64,000 bases of DNA from contig NZ_SMZY01000001.1 of NCBI RefSeq assembly GCF_004358755.1, positions 1,388,886 through 1,452,885 of the forward strand. Direction: 5' to 3'. The notes under the pieces were generated by a model. It had not been told where the DNA came from. It worked only from the letters and a program-made list of their open reading frames with translations, and searched no databases. The translations under genes and the position numbers were made by a program. This document shows, one piece after another, positions 38,044-47,070 of the stretch (the stretch's first letter is position 1; every line of letters begins with the position of its first letter). This DNA comes from Peribacillus frigoritolerans. GTDB taxonomy: Bacteria; Bacillota; Bacilli; Bacillales; Bacillaceae.

Positions 38044-39362
38044 CCATTCTCACCTTTTTCAATCAATCGTTCTAATGATGCCGCACTCTCTGCAAACGTG
38101 ATTTTATCGTGCACATTCTGTTTTAAAAATGAAAGAATCTTTGGATAAAACCTTATGGCATCATCAATTTCTCTGTTCGAACCTCGCTTGTATGCGCCAA
38201 TGTTTATCAAGTCTTCAGAATTCATGTAAGTGGCAAGGTATTCTCTCAGTTTTGCCGCATTCTTTTTCTGAGGATCCGAAACAATTTGATTCATGACTCT
38301 GCTTATGCTTTTTAATACATTGACTGCGGGAAACTGGCCTTTGTTAGCTAAACCGCGGTCAAGCACGATGTGCCCATCGAGAATTCCCCGCACCGTATCC
38401 GCAATCGGTTCATTCATGTCATCACCATCAACCAGCACGGTATAAAAAGCAGTGATGGTTCCTTTTTCATTAGTTCCAGTCCGCTCTAAAAGCTTGGGCA
38501 AAACCGCAAAAACACTTGGTGTATACCCTTTGGTTGTCGGAGGCTCACCAACTGCGAGCCCTATTTCTCTCTGGGCCATGGCAACCCTGGTCACCGAATC
38601 CATCATGAACATGACATTCATGCCTTTATCACGGAAATATTCAGCGATGGCCGTTGCTGTATAGGAAGCTTTCATTCTCATTAAAGCAGGCTGATCTGAT
38701 GTTGCAACTACCACAATTGAACGTTTCAGCCCTTCTTCTCCCAGATCCTTTTCAATAAATTCCCTGACTTCGCGCCCCCGCTCTCCTATTAGAGCAATCA
38801 CATTCAGGTCCGCTTTAGTATTTCTTGCAATCATTCCCATGAGTGTACTTTTTCCCACGCCGCTTCCTGCAAATATGCCTACACGCTGACCTTTCCCTAC
38901 AGTCAGCAGGCTGTCAATCACACGAACGCCTACTTCCATCGGTTCATGAATTGGAGGTCTTTTCATTGGGTTTGGAGGGCTTTGTTCAGCAGATATTGGT
39001 GTTAATCCCTTTGGCAATGGAGATTGATTGAGAGGATGGCCATAGGCATCTACAACTTGACCGATCAAACCGGAACCTGCTTTTATTTTCAGAGAGTCCT
39101 TTGTTGCTTCAACAATACTCCCCGGTGAAATATGGGATAGATGTTCAAATGGCATCAATAGGACATTTTCTCCTTTGAATCCAACCACTTCAGCAGGAAT
39201 TCTTGATTCTTTTTTTGAACCTGCATGGATATAGCATAAATCTCCGATTGAACTTTCCGGACCACGAGACTCAATCATCAGTCCAATGACTTTGTTAACT
39301 TTTCCATATCTCTTATAAGAGTCCAGAGTTTCTATTTTCGAAATTAAATCCTCTGCTTTCAA
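38040..39362 (-). CDS. fliI: flagellum-specific export ATPase FliI
   Basis: F1-beta-like hexameric ATPase energising export. Walker A FAGSGVGKSTLMG, Walker B VMFMMDSVTRVAMA, and GEPPTTKGYTPSVFA are exact family motifs. I place the start at TTG 39362 (MKAEDLISKIETLDSYKRYG), because this aligns with the B. subtilis N-terminus MKTQSLIDCIE and follows GGAGAGG; longer in-frame versions overlap fliH and are not family-like. That gives 440 residues and leaves a 7-nt gap after fliH. Confidence 0.97.
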   Translation of the reverse strand: MKAEDLISKIETLDSYKRYGKVNKVIGLMIESRGPESSIGDLCYIHAGSKKESRIPAEVVGFKGENVLLMPFEHLSHISPGSIVEATKDSLKIKAGSGLIGQVVDAYGHPLNQSPLPKGLTPISAEQSPPNPMKRPPIHEPMEVGVRVIDSLLTVGKGQRVGIFAGSGVGKSTLMGMIARNTKADLNVIALIGERGREVREFIEKDLGEEGLKRSIVVVATSDQPALMRMKASYTATAIAEYFRDKGMNVMFMMDSVTRVAMAQREIGLAVGEPPTTKGYTPSVFAVLPKLLERTGTNEKGTITAFYTVLVDGDDMNEPIADTVRGILDGHIVLDRGLANKGQFPAVNVLKSISRVMNQIVSDPQKKNAAKLREYLATYMNSEDLINIGAYKRGSNREIDDAIRFYPKILSFLKQNVHDKITFAESAASLERLIEKGENG

Positions 39363-39369
39363 AAAGTTC

Positions 39370-40137
39370 TCATTCCTCTCCAATCAATTCGAGCATTTGC
39401 TGCTTCAGCTGCTGAAGCTGTGCATCTATTCCAGCATCAATCTTTCCGAAAGGAGATTCAATCTGACAGCTGCCTTCAGGCAATGCTTCATCAGGAAAGA
39501 TAAATAATTCTGATTTGGACATAAGCATATTCTCTAATTCATTTTTCTGTTTCAGTACATAACCATAATGAACAGGATGGACAAAAATTTTAATTTCAGG
39601 ATACTCCCGCACTTCGTGTAAAGCTTTTTTAACTAGCTCCAAAAACAATTCCGGATGTTCATCCAATTCAATAAAAATCAGTTTTTCGGCTAATTTAACA
39701 GCAAGATTGACAATCGTTTCTTCAGAGCTGACAATTTTGCTGATATAGTCTTCCTTCGATTGCTCAACAATTTTCCGTGCATCTTCAAGATGCGAACTGT
39801 ACTGCCTGCTGACTTCTTCTTTTCCGGCATCCAGACCATCAAGAAATCCCTCTTGTCTGGCTTTTTCTTTTTGCCTCTCACGCTCCGTTTTCCATTCCTT
39901 CTGCTCGGCCGCCATTTTAATACGGATGCTGTCCGCTTCAGCTTTAGCGCTTTGAATAAGAACATCAGCTTCCTTGCTTGCCTGCTGTAGATAGACGTTT
40001 GCTTTCATTGACAGTTCTGGATTTTCTATTTCATTAGAAGAAGGAAGAAAGTCCGTTGTCTGTATTAAAATTGATTTTTTGGCATCTTCCTGCTGGATGG
40101 CATGGGCCGATTTAATCAATTTAGACAATGATATCAT
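39370..40137 (-). CDS. fliH: flagellar assembly protein FliH
   Basis: Stator-like regulator of FliI that links the ATPase to the C-ring. About 255 residues, with a long Lys/Glu/Gln-rich coiled coil (about 50-140, with QASKEADVLIQSAKAEADSI) and a conserved C-terminal part (VKLAEKLIFIELDEHPELF, LPEGSCQIESPFGKIDAGID). The exact start is uncertain: ATG 40137 sits only two nt after GGAGG, while a TTG nine nt later has better spacing. It overlaps the end of fliG. Confidence 0.94.
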   Translation of the reverse strand: MISLSKLIKSAHAIQQEDAKKSILIQTTDFLPSSNEIENPELSMKANVYLQQASKEADVLIQSAKAEADSIRIKMAAEQKEWKTERERQKEKARQEGFLDGLDAGKEEVSRQYSSHLEDARKIVEQSKEDYISKIVSSEETIVNLAVKLAEKLIFIELDEHPELFLELVKKALHEVREYPEIKIFVHPVHYGYVLKQKNELENMLMSKSELFIFPDEALPEGSCQIESPFGKIDAGIDAQLQQLKQQMLELIGEE

Positions 40138-41140
40138 CTCCTCCGCCTCGGGCAATTACGATTTCTCCTGCATCCTCAAGTCTGCGGATAACAGCAACAA
40201 TGCGTGATTGAGCTTCTTCAACATCCCGAAGTCTGACTGGACCCATAAATTCCATTTCTTCTTTAAAGGTCTCAACCATTCTCTTAGACATATTTTTATA
40301 GACAACTTCTTTAACTTCCTCGCTGGCAACTTTAAGAGAAAGCATTAAATCCTCGTTCTCCACGTCGCGGATCACGCGCTGAATCGCTCTGCTGTCAAGT
40401 GTCACGATATCTTCAAACACAAACATTCTTTTCTTTATTTCCTCTGCAAGTTCCGGATCCTGAATTTCAAGAGAGTCAAGAATGGTTTTTTCTGTGCTGC
40501 GGTCTACACCGTTAAGGACTTCTACTACAGCTTCTACTCCGCCTGTTTGTGTATAATCCTGCGTGACAGTGGATGATAATTTCCGCTCAAGGATCTGTTC
40601 AACTTCATTAATAATTTCTGGCGAAGTGCGGTCCATTTTTGCGATGCGCCTTGCGATGTCAGCCTGCTGTTCGTGCGGTAAGCCTGATAAAATCTGCCCT
40701 GATTGTACAGGGTCTAAATAAGATAAAATTAGGGCAATCGTTTGAGGATGCTCCCCTTGTATAAAATTAAAAATCTGTGCAGGATCAGCTTTTCTTGCAA
40801 AATCAAAAGGTTTTACCTGCAGGGAAGAAGTCAGCCGGTGAATAATGCTTGATGCCCGTTCTGCTCCTAAAGCTTTTTCCAGGATTTGTTTCGCGTAAGA
40901 GATGCCTCCTTGCGAAATAAATTCCTGAGCCATGGCAATTTGATGAAACTCTTCAATGATCTCTTCTTTATTTTGAGAATCTACTTTTCTGACTCCTGAG
41001 ATTTCAAGAGTCAATTTTTCAATTTCCTCTTCTGATAGATGCTTATAAACGGATGCAGCTGTATCCGGACCAAGGGAAATCAGAAGGATGGCGGCTTTTT
41101 GCTTCCCAGTAAGTCTTCCATTGTTTGCTCTTCTTACCAT
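40121..41140 (-). CDS. fliG: flagellar motor switch protein FliG
   Basis: C-ring protein that contacts the stator and generates torque. 339 residues with LTGKQKAAILLISLGPDTAA (FliF-binding N-domain), the EHPQTIALILSYL motif of the ARM middle domain, and the C-terminal torque helix region DIVTLDSRAIQRVIRDVENED (in part). An ATG (41140) and a GTG one codon earlier are both compatible with GGAGG. It is 13 nt after fliF. Confidence 0.98.
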   Translation of the reverse strand: MVRRANNGRLTGKQKAAILLISLGPDTAASVYKHLSEEEIEKLTLEISGVRKVDSQNKEEIIEEFHQIAMAQEFISQGGISYAKQILEKALGAERASSIIHRLTSSLQVKPFDFARKADPAQIFNFIQGEHPQTIALILSYLDPVQSGQILSGLPHEQQADIARRIAKMDRTSPEIINEVEQILERKLSSTVTQDYTQTGGVEAVVEVLNGVDRSTEKTILDSLEIQDPELAEEIKKRMFVFEDIVTLDSRAIQRVIRDVENEDLMLSLKVASEEVKEVVYKNMSKRMVETFKEEMEFMGPVRLRDVEEAQSRIVAVIRRLEDAGEIVIARGGGDDIIV

Positions 41141-41153
41141 CACTTAAAACCTC

Positions 41154-42746
41154 CTATTCTTCCGTCAGCCAAGATCTAAGCAGCTTTGCAAAATCTTCTG
41201 GTTTTTCTCTGGCCATTTTCTCTAGTTGCTTTTTCCTTACAGATGTTTCGCTTTCATGTTCGGCGTTTACATCCGGCAAGATGATTTTCTCTTGAACAAA
41301 AATGTCTTCTTCTTCATATTCCTCATCTGCTTTGCGGTTCTTTCTAAAAAGCAGGAAGAGCAGGATGATAATGATCAGCAAGAGAATTCCTCCTGCTGCA
41401 TAAAGCCAGACTGGAAGAGACGTTTTTGTTTCATCCAGCATGTCCATTTTCCCTGCAAACGGTTGTACAGACACGGAGATTTTCTCCCCTACCTGTTCAT
41501 CTGTCAGCGGCTCTTCTGTTTCATCTTTATTAATCGATGTGCGGATGATTGTCCCAAGGAGCTGTTCGATGTCACTTACACTTTCAGCAGATAATGAATT
41601 TGGATCCTCTGCTTCAGGCGGTTCCACCATGACCTGAATTCCTAAATCACGAACTTTATATGGACTCTCAACAATCTCTTTTTTCACTCGGTTTACTTCA
41701 TTATTTATTCGTTCTTCGATTTTTTCGTAATCGCCTGTCCCCGAGCTTTGAACTGCTTCGTAGCCAGGTACATCGTCTTCTCCAGCACCAGTGACACCGC
41801 CTTCTGGTGCGCCTTCGCCTGTGTACGTTTCCGTAATTCTTTCTACACTCACAGCAAGACCTTCCATATTTTCCTTGTCAACAGGCTCTACGATGTTTTC
41901 TTCTCTGTTTTCTTGGGTAAAGTCTAAATCAGCTGTAACAGATACAACAACTTTATCCTGTCCCATCATTGTTCCCAGCATTTTTTGAACTTGACGCTGA
42001 ATATCACGCTCAATTTTCGTTTTCAAATCATGCTGAGTGGAAATATTTTCTACAATAGGAATATTTTTATTACTTTTTAAATCAAAGTACTCAAAATTTT
42101 GATCCATAATGACGATATTATCTGTAGATAGCCCAGGAACACTTTTTGATACGAGATGGTAAAGGGCATTTACTTTTGTCTGGTCAAGCTGGATTCCGGG
42201 CTTCATGCTTAAAACAATCGAAGCGGTTGATGTACCATTGGCTTCATTAACAAAAACAGATTCTTTAGGAAGATTGATCATGACTTTAGCGTCATGTACC
42301 CCCTCAATGCCTTTCATTAAGTTTGAAAGCTCTGTTTGGGTGGCTTTCAGCTTCAAAACATCAAATTCATTATCGGTCATTCCAAATCCAATATTTTGAC
42401 CAAAGAAAGAATAATCGATCACACCGCTGTTCGGGATTCCCTCAGCAGCAAGCTCAACTTTTAGAGTGTCAACCATTTCAGAGGGCACCATTATTGTTGC
42501 GCCATTGTCAGCGATTTTAGATGTAACCCCTTGAGAATCCAGCGTTTCTTTTATTTGACCTGTCTCCTGGGGTGACAGATCCTTATAAAGCGGTACAAGA
42601 TTGGGGTTAGATGACAGATAAGTACCTATTGCAGTAAAAAGAAGCAAAGCAGCCGTTCCGCCAATGATTAAACCCTTTTGAGCTTTCGTGCGTTCCGTCC
42701 ATACCTGTTTTAGTTTGTTTCTAAGTTCCGTTAACTTCTGATTCAT
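41154..42746 (-). CDS. fliF: flagellar MS-ring protein FliF
   Basis: Forms the membrane ring that starts basal body assembly. 530 residues: two membrane helices (about 23-45 and 430-455), YscJ-like ring-building motifs between (VPLYKDLSPQETGQIKETLD in part; MINLPKESVFV; VSKSVPGLSTDNIVIMDQ), and a cytoplasmic C-terminal FliG-binding tail (PEDFAKLLRSWLTEE). I start at MNQKLTELRN (42746); 18 upstream in-frame codons lack family support. Confidence 0.98.
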   Translation of the reverse strand: MNQKLTELRNKLKQVWTERTKAQKGLIIGGTAALLLFTAIGTYLSSNPNLVPLYKDLSPQETGQIKETLDSQGVTSKIADNGATIMVPSEMVDTLKVELAAEGIPNSGVIDYSFFGQNIGFGMTDNEFDVLKLKATQTELSNLMKGIEGVHDAKVMINLPKESVFVNEANGTSTASIVLSMKPGIQLDQTKVNALYHLVSKSVPGLSTDNIVIMDQNFEYFDLKSNKNIPIVENISTQHDLKTKIERDIQRQVQKMLGTMMGQDKVVVSVTADLDFTQENREENIVEPVDKENMEGLAVSVERITETYTGEGAPEGGVTGAGEDDVPGYEAVQSSGTGDYEKIEERINNEVNRVKKEIVESPYKVRDLGIQVMVEPPEAEDPNSLSAESVSDIEQLLGTIIRTSINKDETEEPLTDEQVGEKISVSVQPFAGKMDMLDETKTSLPVWLYAAGGILLLIIIILLFLLFRKNRKADEEYEEEDIFVQEKIILPDVNAEHESETSVRKKQLEKMAREKPEDFAKLLRSWLTEE

Positions 42747-42827
42747 TCCTGGAAATCCCCCGATAATGACGACATGAATGCTGCATTGAGAAGTCGGCAT
42801 CCATCGCTAGTTTTATACATATTTAGG

Positions 42828-43133
42828 TTATATTTGCATTCTCATCATTTCCTGATATGCTTCTACTGCTTTATTCCTGATTTCAATTGTTGTAAGCATG
42901 GTTACACTCGCCTTTTCAGCAGCAATCATGACATCCTGCAATTGAACATTTTTCCCTTCTGCTAAAGCAGCGGTCATTTGATCTGATTTGATCTGCATAG
43001 AATTCACTTCATTTATTGATTGTTTTAAGAAATCGGAAAATGATGTCTGCTGATTTTGTTTGGGACTTTGAACGATCTGAGATTGACTGTCCTGTATACT
43101 CTGGGTCTGAAAGGGTGAAATGGCATTAATCAT
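42828..43133 (-). CDS. fliE: flagellar hook-basal body adaptor FliE
   Basis: Connects the MS-ring/export gate to the proximal rod. 101 residues with a disordered Gln/Ser-rich N-terminus and the conserved helical part SFSDFLKQSINEVNSMQIKS, VQLQDVMIAAEKASVTM and EIRNKAVEAYQEMMRMQI. It is 12 nt after flgC and 81 nt before fliF. Confidence 0.97.
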   Translation of the reverse strand: MINAISPFQTQSIQDSQSQIVQSPKQNQQTSFSDFLKQSINEVNSMQIKSDQMTAALAEGKNVQLQDVMIAAEKASVTMLTTIEIRNKAVEAYQEMMRMQI

Positions 43134-43145
43134 AGATCCTCTATC

Positions 43146-43598
43146 CTACTTTCCTAATTCTAATGTTTTCATCAGCATGTCTTTAGAAGCGTTAAAAACT
43201 GTTACATTTGCTTCGTATGACCTTGTGCTGCTAATTAAATCAACCATTTCTTTTAAAGGATCAACATTCGGAAGCTCTACATATCCTTGATCATTCGCAT
43301 CTGGATGTTCCGGGTCAAATACTAGTTTAAATGGAGTCAGGTCTTCTCTGATTTCAGAAACTTTTACACCAGATAAGTCACTTGACTCTTTCCCTTGCGC
43401 TATATGTAAGTGAGATAAAAACGAATTTCCACCGGGCTCTGTCACAACCGTTTTGCGGCGGTAAGGCTGCCACTCCCCATTTTCAAAAACCGCTCTTGTT
43501 GTATCTGCATTAGCCATATTAGATGAGATAACATCCATTCGCAGTCTTTGTGCTGTCAGAGCTGAAGCAGTTGTGTTTAACTGACTGAAAATATTCAT
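43146..43598 (-). CDS. flgC: proximal rod protein FlgC
   Basis: Rod subunit, 150 residues. N-terminal rod motif LNTTASALTAQRLRMDVISS followed by NMANADTTR, and C-terminal GYVELPNVDPLKEMVDLISS with the terminal coiled coil YEANVTVFNASKDMLMKTL. Starts 2 nt after flgB stop codon region and is cotranslated with it. Confidence 0.98.
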   Translation of the reverse strand: MNIFSQLNTTASALTAQRLRMDVISSNMANADTTRAVFENGEWQPYRRKTVVTEPGGNSFLSHLHIAQGKESSDLSGVKVSEIREDLTPFKLVFDPEHPDANDQGYVELPNVDPLKEMVDLISSTRSYEANVTVFNASKDMLMKTLELGK

Positions 43599-43600
43599 AA

Positions 43601-43990
43601 TCAGCTTCCTCCTCTAATCACCGTTTTGAGTGAATTAAATTTACTGCTTAAACGGTCGATAAACGCATTGTAGTAAATTTGATTTTCAGCCAAGTCTGAC
43701 ATTTCGCGATCTACGTCAACATTATTGCCGTTTGTCTGGTAGGATGTGTTCGCTTTGGATTTGATCAAATAGGATTCTTGTCCTAATCCGAAAGAAAGAT
43801 GACGCTGATCTGTCTTAGTTGCTTGAAGCCTGCTCACTTCAGAATCTAAGGACTGTTTGAAGGTGATTTCTTTCGATTTATAATTAGGAGTGTCAACGTT
43901 GGCAATATTTTGACTAATTACTTTTTGCTTAACTGCTGAACGATTCACAGCATTTTCAAGTGAATTGATTGTTTCAGAAAAAATTTTCAT
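43601..43990 (-). CDS. flgB: proximal rod protein FlgB, first gene of fla/che operon
   Basis: Rod subunit, 129 residues, with KQKVISQNIANVDTPNYKSK near the N-terminus and the C-terminal helix DLAENQIYYNAFIDRLSSKF. The ATG follows GAGGGGAC. It opens the 32-gene fla/che operon that runs without a strong internal terminator to swrB at 17323. The upstream 285 nt carry two sigma-A-like promoters, a Spo0A-type box and the codY terminator; see the separate entries. Confidence 0.98.
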   Translation of the reverse strand: MKIFSETINSLENAVNRSAVKQKVISQNIANVDTPNYKSKEITFKQSLDSEVSRLQATKTDQRHLSFGLGQESYLIKSKANTSYQTNGNNVDVDREMSDLAENQIYYNAFIDRLSSKFNSLKTVIRGGS

Positions 43991-44009
43991 TTAGTCCCCT
44001 CACAAAATC

Positions 44010-44038
44010 CTTATATCTTTCGAATGGTATATTGTCGA
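44010..44038 (-). promoter_or_regulatory. predicted proximal promoter of fla/che (flgB P2)
   Basis: Minus-strand TCGACA (44038-44033) and TATAAG (44015-44010) with exactly 17 bp between, each matching the sigma-A consensus at five of six positions. The transcript would begin about 12 nt before the flgB start, giving a very short leader. The -35 overlaps a perfect Spo0A-type box. Confidence 0.5.
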
Positions 44039-44039
44039 A
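44018..44039. promoter_or_regulatory. candidate Spo0A box pair at flgB promoter
   Basis: TGTCGAA on the plus strand (44033-44039) is an exact match to the 0A box TGNCGAA. A second, one-mismatch box (TTCGAAA on the minus strand, 44024-44018) lies 15 bp away in the same orientation, between the -35 and -10 of the predicted proximal promoter. Binding there would block RNA polymerase. This is a motif match only. Confidence 0.4.
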
Positions 44040-44060
44040 TTATGTTAAATCTATACTGTA

Positions 44061-44089
44061 ATTGTAAGAAATAATAGTCTTAAAGTCTA
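44061..44089 (-). promoter_or_regulatory. predicted distal promoter of fla/che (flgB P1)
   Basis: Minus-strand TAGACT (44089-44084) and TACAAT (44066-44061), spaced 17 bp; four and five matches to sigma-A consensus. The leader would be about 65 nt and would include the Spo0A-type boxes. Choice between P1 and P2 cannot be made from sequence. Confidence 0.45.
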
Positions 44090-44233
44090 TGAAGGTTTTG
44101 TAAAAAAAGGTCGGAATTTGTATCTATTTTTATTTAGGTCCTTTTTACCTAGTATTTTTACACTATTTACCACGATAATGTAATGGTCATGGGAACTTCT
44201 ACACTCAAATTCATAAATGAAAACGGCATAACA

Positions 44234-44264
44234 AAAAAAGCACTTCAAAAGAAGTGCTTTTTTG
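44234..44264 (-). terminator. intrinsic terminator after codY
   Basis: Perfect 13-bp stem AAAAAAGCACTTC / GAAGTGCTTTTTT with a four-base loop and U-run, 12 nt after the codY stop. It separates the codY operon from fla/che and can act in both directions. Confidence 0.93.
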
Positions 44265-44275
44265 TAAACGAATTG

Positions 44276-45055
44276 TTAATTTGTTTTTAATTTTTCAAGT
44301 TCCAATAAGAATTTATCATTCAACACTTTAATGTAAGTGCCTTTCATACCTAGAGAACGTGATTCAATTACACCCGCACTCTCAAGTTTGCGCAATGCAT
44401 TAACGATAACCGAACGGGTAATTCCTACTCTGTCAGCAATTTTACTCGCAACCAGTAAGCCTTCATTGCCGTTTAGTTCTTCAAAAATGTGCTCAATTGC
44501 TTCTAACTCACTGTAAGATAAAGAGCTGATCGCCATTTGAACGACTGCTTTGCTTCTTGCTTCATCTTCAATTTCTTCTGCTTTTTCGCGCAAAATTTCC
44601 ATCCCAACTACTGTAGCTCCATATTCTGCAAGGATTAAGTCATCATCCTCAAATTGAGCCTGCAGACGAGCTAAGATAAGTGTGCCCAGACGCTCACCTC
44701 CGCCGATGATAGGTACAATTGTAGTCAGGCCGCTTTTGAACAGTTCGCGGTTTTCAACAGGGAAAGCTGTATATTCACTGAACACATCAAGATTTGATGA
44801 TGTTTCATTCACGTTAAACAAATTCTTCGTGTATTCTTCTGGGAATTGTCGATCTTCAAGCATTTGAATCATGCGCTCGTTTTCGATCTGCTGATTGATG
44901 GCAAATCCCAAAAGTTTTCCGCGGCGGCTGACGACGAAAATATTTGCTTCGATAACGTCGCTTAAAGTTTCAGACATCTCTTTAAAATTAACCGGTTTAC
45001 CTGCTGCCTTTTGAAGCATAGCATTGATTTTTCTGGTTTTTTGCAATAAAGCCAT
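44276..45055 (-). CDS. codY: GTP- and branched-chain amino acid-sensing global regulator CodY
   Basis: DNA-binding repressor of stationary-phase genes that senses GTP and Ile/Leu/Val. 259 residues: N-terminal GAF domain ([20 protein letters not shown] to about 155; ligand loop [12 protein letters not shown]), a helical linker, and a winged helix-turn-helix with [20 protein letters not shown] and [19 protein letters not shown]. Last gene of xerC-hslV-hslU-codY, 27 nt after hslU, ended by a strong terminator. It is directly upstream of fla/che, a CodY target in B. subtilis. Confidence 0.99.
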   Translation of the reverse strand: MALLQKTRKINAMLQKAAGKPVNFKEMSETLSDVIEANIFVVSRRGKLLGFAINQQIENERMIQMLEDRQFPEEYTKNLFNVNETSSNLDVFSEYTAFPVENRELFKSGLTTIVPIIGGGERLGTLILARLQAQFEDDDLILAEYGATVVGMEILREKAEEIEDEARSKAVVQMAISSLSYSELEAIEHIFEELNGNEGLLVASKIADRVGITRSVIVNALRKLESAGVIESRSLGMKGTYIKVLNDKFLLELEKLKTN

Positions 45056-45082
45056 TAGTATGTTCCTCCTGGAAATATGTAA

Positions 45083-46483
45083 TTATAAGATAAATTGACT
45101 CAAGTCTTTGTTTTTAGCAATTTTGCTTAATTTATCCTCAACGTACTGAGGTGTAATCGCTATTTTATCTAGCGTAATTTCGGGTGCTTCAAATGAAAGG
45201 TCTTCAAGAAGTCTTTCAAGAATCGTGTGAAGTCTTCTTGCCCCGATATTATCTGTGTCTTGATTCACCTGGAATGCCACTTCCGCAATCTTACGAATAG
45301 CATCGTCAGAAAATTCAAGTTGTATACCTTCTGTTTCCAATAAAGCAGTATATTGCTTAAGCAAAGCATTGTCTGGCTCAGTTAAAATCCGTTCAAAGTC
45401 TTCCACGTTTAACTTTGTCAGTTCAACGCGGATTGGGAATCTTCCCTGCAGCTCTGGAATTAAATCAGAAGGTTTAGCAATATGGAATGCACCTGCAGCA
45501 ATGAAAAGGACATGATCTGTTTTGACAGAACCATATTTTGTAACAACTGTTGAACCTTCAACAATTGGCAGAATATCGCGCTGAACTCCTTCTCGTGAAA
45601 CATCAGCTGAAGAACCAGCTTGATTCTTCTTGGCGATTTTGTCAATTTCATCTATGAAAATGATGCCCATTTGCTCCGCGCGCATAACAGCGTCCTGTGT
45701 AACATCATCCATGTCAATCAGCTTTTGTGCTTCTTCACTGGTCAGGACCTTACGGGCTTCGCGCACTGTGAGCTTGCGTTTTTTCTTCTTTTTAGGCATA
45801 AAGCTGCTTAAAGCATCTTGCATGTTCATACCCATTTGTTCCATACCCGATCCCTGAAGCATATCAAACATGGAAGCATTCTGTTCTTCTACTTCCACTG
45901 TTACGTGATGGTCTTCAAGTTCGCCTAAAGCAAGCTGATGAGCGATTTTGCGTCTTTTTTCTTCAACCGACTGCTCTTCCGCTGAATAATCATCTTGATC
46001 CTGTGAGGTGCCTTGAGCACCGCCGAAAAGCATTTCTAAAGGGTTTTTATAAGATGTTTGCTTTTTCTTGCCCGGAACTAATAATTCTACAAGTCTTCGA
46101 TTGGCATTTTCTTCAGCAGCGGATTTTACTTCTGCCATTTTTTCTTCTTTGACTAAACGGACAGATGTTTCAACCAGATCTCGGACCATTGATTCAACAT
46201 CGCGTCCCACATAGCCGACCTCAGTGAATTTTGTTGCTTCAACTTTAATGAAAGGAGCACCTACAAGTTTTGCAATTCTTCTTGCAATTTCTGTTTTTCC
46301 TACGCCTGTAGGACCGATCATTAAAATGTTCTTCGGCACAACTTCATCACGGAGATTTTCTGACAGCAGGCTTCTGCGATAGCGGTTTCTTAATGCTACA
46401 GCAACTGCTTTTTTTGCGTCTTTCTGACCAACTATATACTGATCCAATCGTTCAACAATTTGTCTTGGCGTCATTTCTTTCAT
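45083..46483 (-). CDS. hslU: HslU (ClpY), ATPase of the HslUV protease
   Basis: AAA+ unfoldase feeding HslV. 466 residues; Walker [14 protein letters not shown] at about 57-69, Walker [15 protein letters not shown], the intermediate I domain (about 110-245, with a low-complexity [11 protein letters not shown] piece), sensor/arginine region [17 protein letters not shown], and C-terminal FIL tail (KDLSQFIL) that docks into HslV. 19 nt upstream of hslV in operon terms the order is xerC, hslV, hslU, codY. Confidence 0.99.
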   Translation of the reverse strand: MKEMTPRQIVERLDQYIVGQKDAKKAVAVALRNRYRRSLLSENLRDEVVPKNILMIGPTGVGKTEIARRIAKLVGAPFIKVEATKFTEVGYVGRDVESMVRDLVETSVRLVKEEKMAEVKSAAEENANRRLVELLVPGKKKQTSYKNPLEMLFGGAQGTSQDQDDYSAEEQSVEEKRRKIAHQLALGELEDHHVTVEVEEQNASMFDMLQGSGMEQMGMNMQDALSSFMPKKKKKRKLTVREARKVLTSEEAQKLIDMDDVTQDAVMRAEQMGIIFIDEIDKIAKKNQAGSSADVSREGVQRDILPIVEGSTVVTKYGSVKTDHVLFIAAGAFHIAKPSDLIPELQGRFPIRVELTKLNVEDFERILTEPDNALLKQYTALLETEGIQLEFSDDAIRKIAEVAFQVNQDTDNIGARRLHTILERLLEDLSFEAPEITLDKIAITPQYVEDKLSKIAKNKDLSQFIL

Positions 46484-46502
46484 TTGATCATTACTCCTCT
46501 CT

Positions 46503-47045
46503 TTATAACTCTTCTACTGTTATATTCAGATTTGTATAAACGCAAATTTCACCGGCCATCTGAAGAGCTGCTTCTGCAATTTCTTTTGCTGTCAGGGTCT
46601 CTCCGGAATATCTTTTAAGAGCTCTTCCCGCTGAAAGGGCATAATTTCCGCCAGATCCAATTGCTAAAATTCCATCATCAGGTTCAATCACTTCACCGGT
46701 ACCGGAAATGAGGAGGATATCATCCTCGTTCATGACAATAAGCATAGCCTCAAGCTTGCGGAGCACCTTATCACTGCGCCATTCCTTTGCAAGCTCGACC
46801 GCTGCACGCTGGAGGTTTCCGTTGTACTCTTCAAGCTTGCCTTCAAACATTTCAAATAAAGTGAACGCGTCTGCTACTGAACCGGCAAACCCTGCGATGA
46901 CCTTGCCGTTAAATAGTTTTCTCACCTTTTTTGCAGTATGCTTCATAACAACTGCATTGCCGAATGTTACTTGACCGTCGCCTGCCATCGCACACTTGCC
47001 GTTGTGCTGAATCGCAAAGATGGTCGTCGCATGAAATTGAGACAT
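46503..47045 (-). CDS. hslV: HslV (ClpQ/CodW), peptidase of the HslUV protease, N-terminal Ser type
   Basis: Proteasome-beta-like dodecameric peptidase. I start at ATG 47045 ([17 protein letters not shown], 180 residues) behind GGAGGT; a longer frame would overlap xerC. Most HslV begin MTT... and use Thr as nucleophile, but here the ATT motif is preceded by a five-residue extension after Met, giving Ser2, the arrangement described for B. subtilis CodW. Other landmarks: [20 protein letters not shown] (in part), [31 protein letters not shown]. Confidence 0.97.
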   Translation of the reverse strand: MSQFHATTIFAIQHNGKCAMAGDGQVTFGNAVVMKHTAKKVRKLFNGKVIAGFAGSVADAFTLFEMFEGKLEEYNGNLQRAAVELAKEWRSDKVLRKLEAMLIVMNEDDILLISGTGEVIEPDDGILAIGSGGNYALSAGRALKRYSGETLTAKEIAEAALQMAGEICVYTNLNITVEEL

Positions 47046-47070
47046 ACAAATACCTCCGTATTCTTTTTCT

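Noticed and set aside
39363..39383. Longer fliI start overlapping fliH
   Set aside because: The TTG at 39362 aligns with the known FliI N-terminus and follows GGAGAGG; the longer form overlaps the ribosome binding site.
44100..44130. Possible SigD promoter (TAAA and CCGA-type elements) upstream of flgB
   Set aside because: TCCGACCT matches the -10 only partly and the available TAAA sequences are 13 or 17 bp away instead of about 15; too weak to list as a feature.
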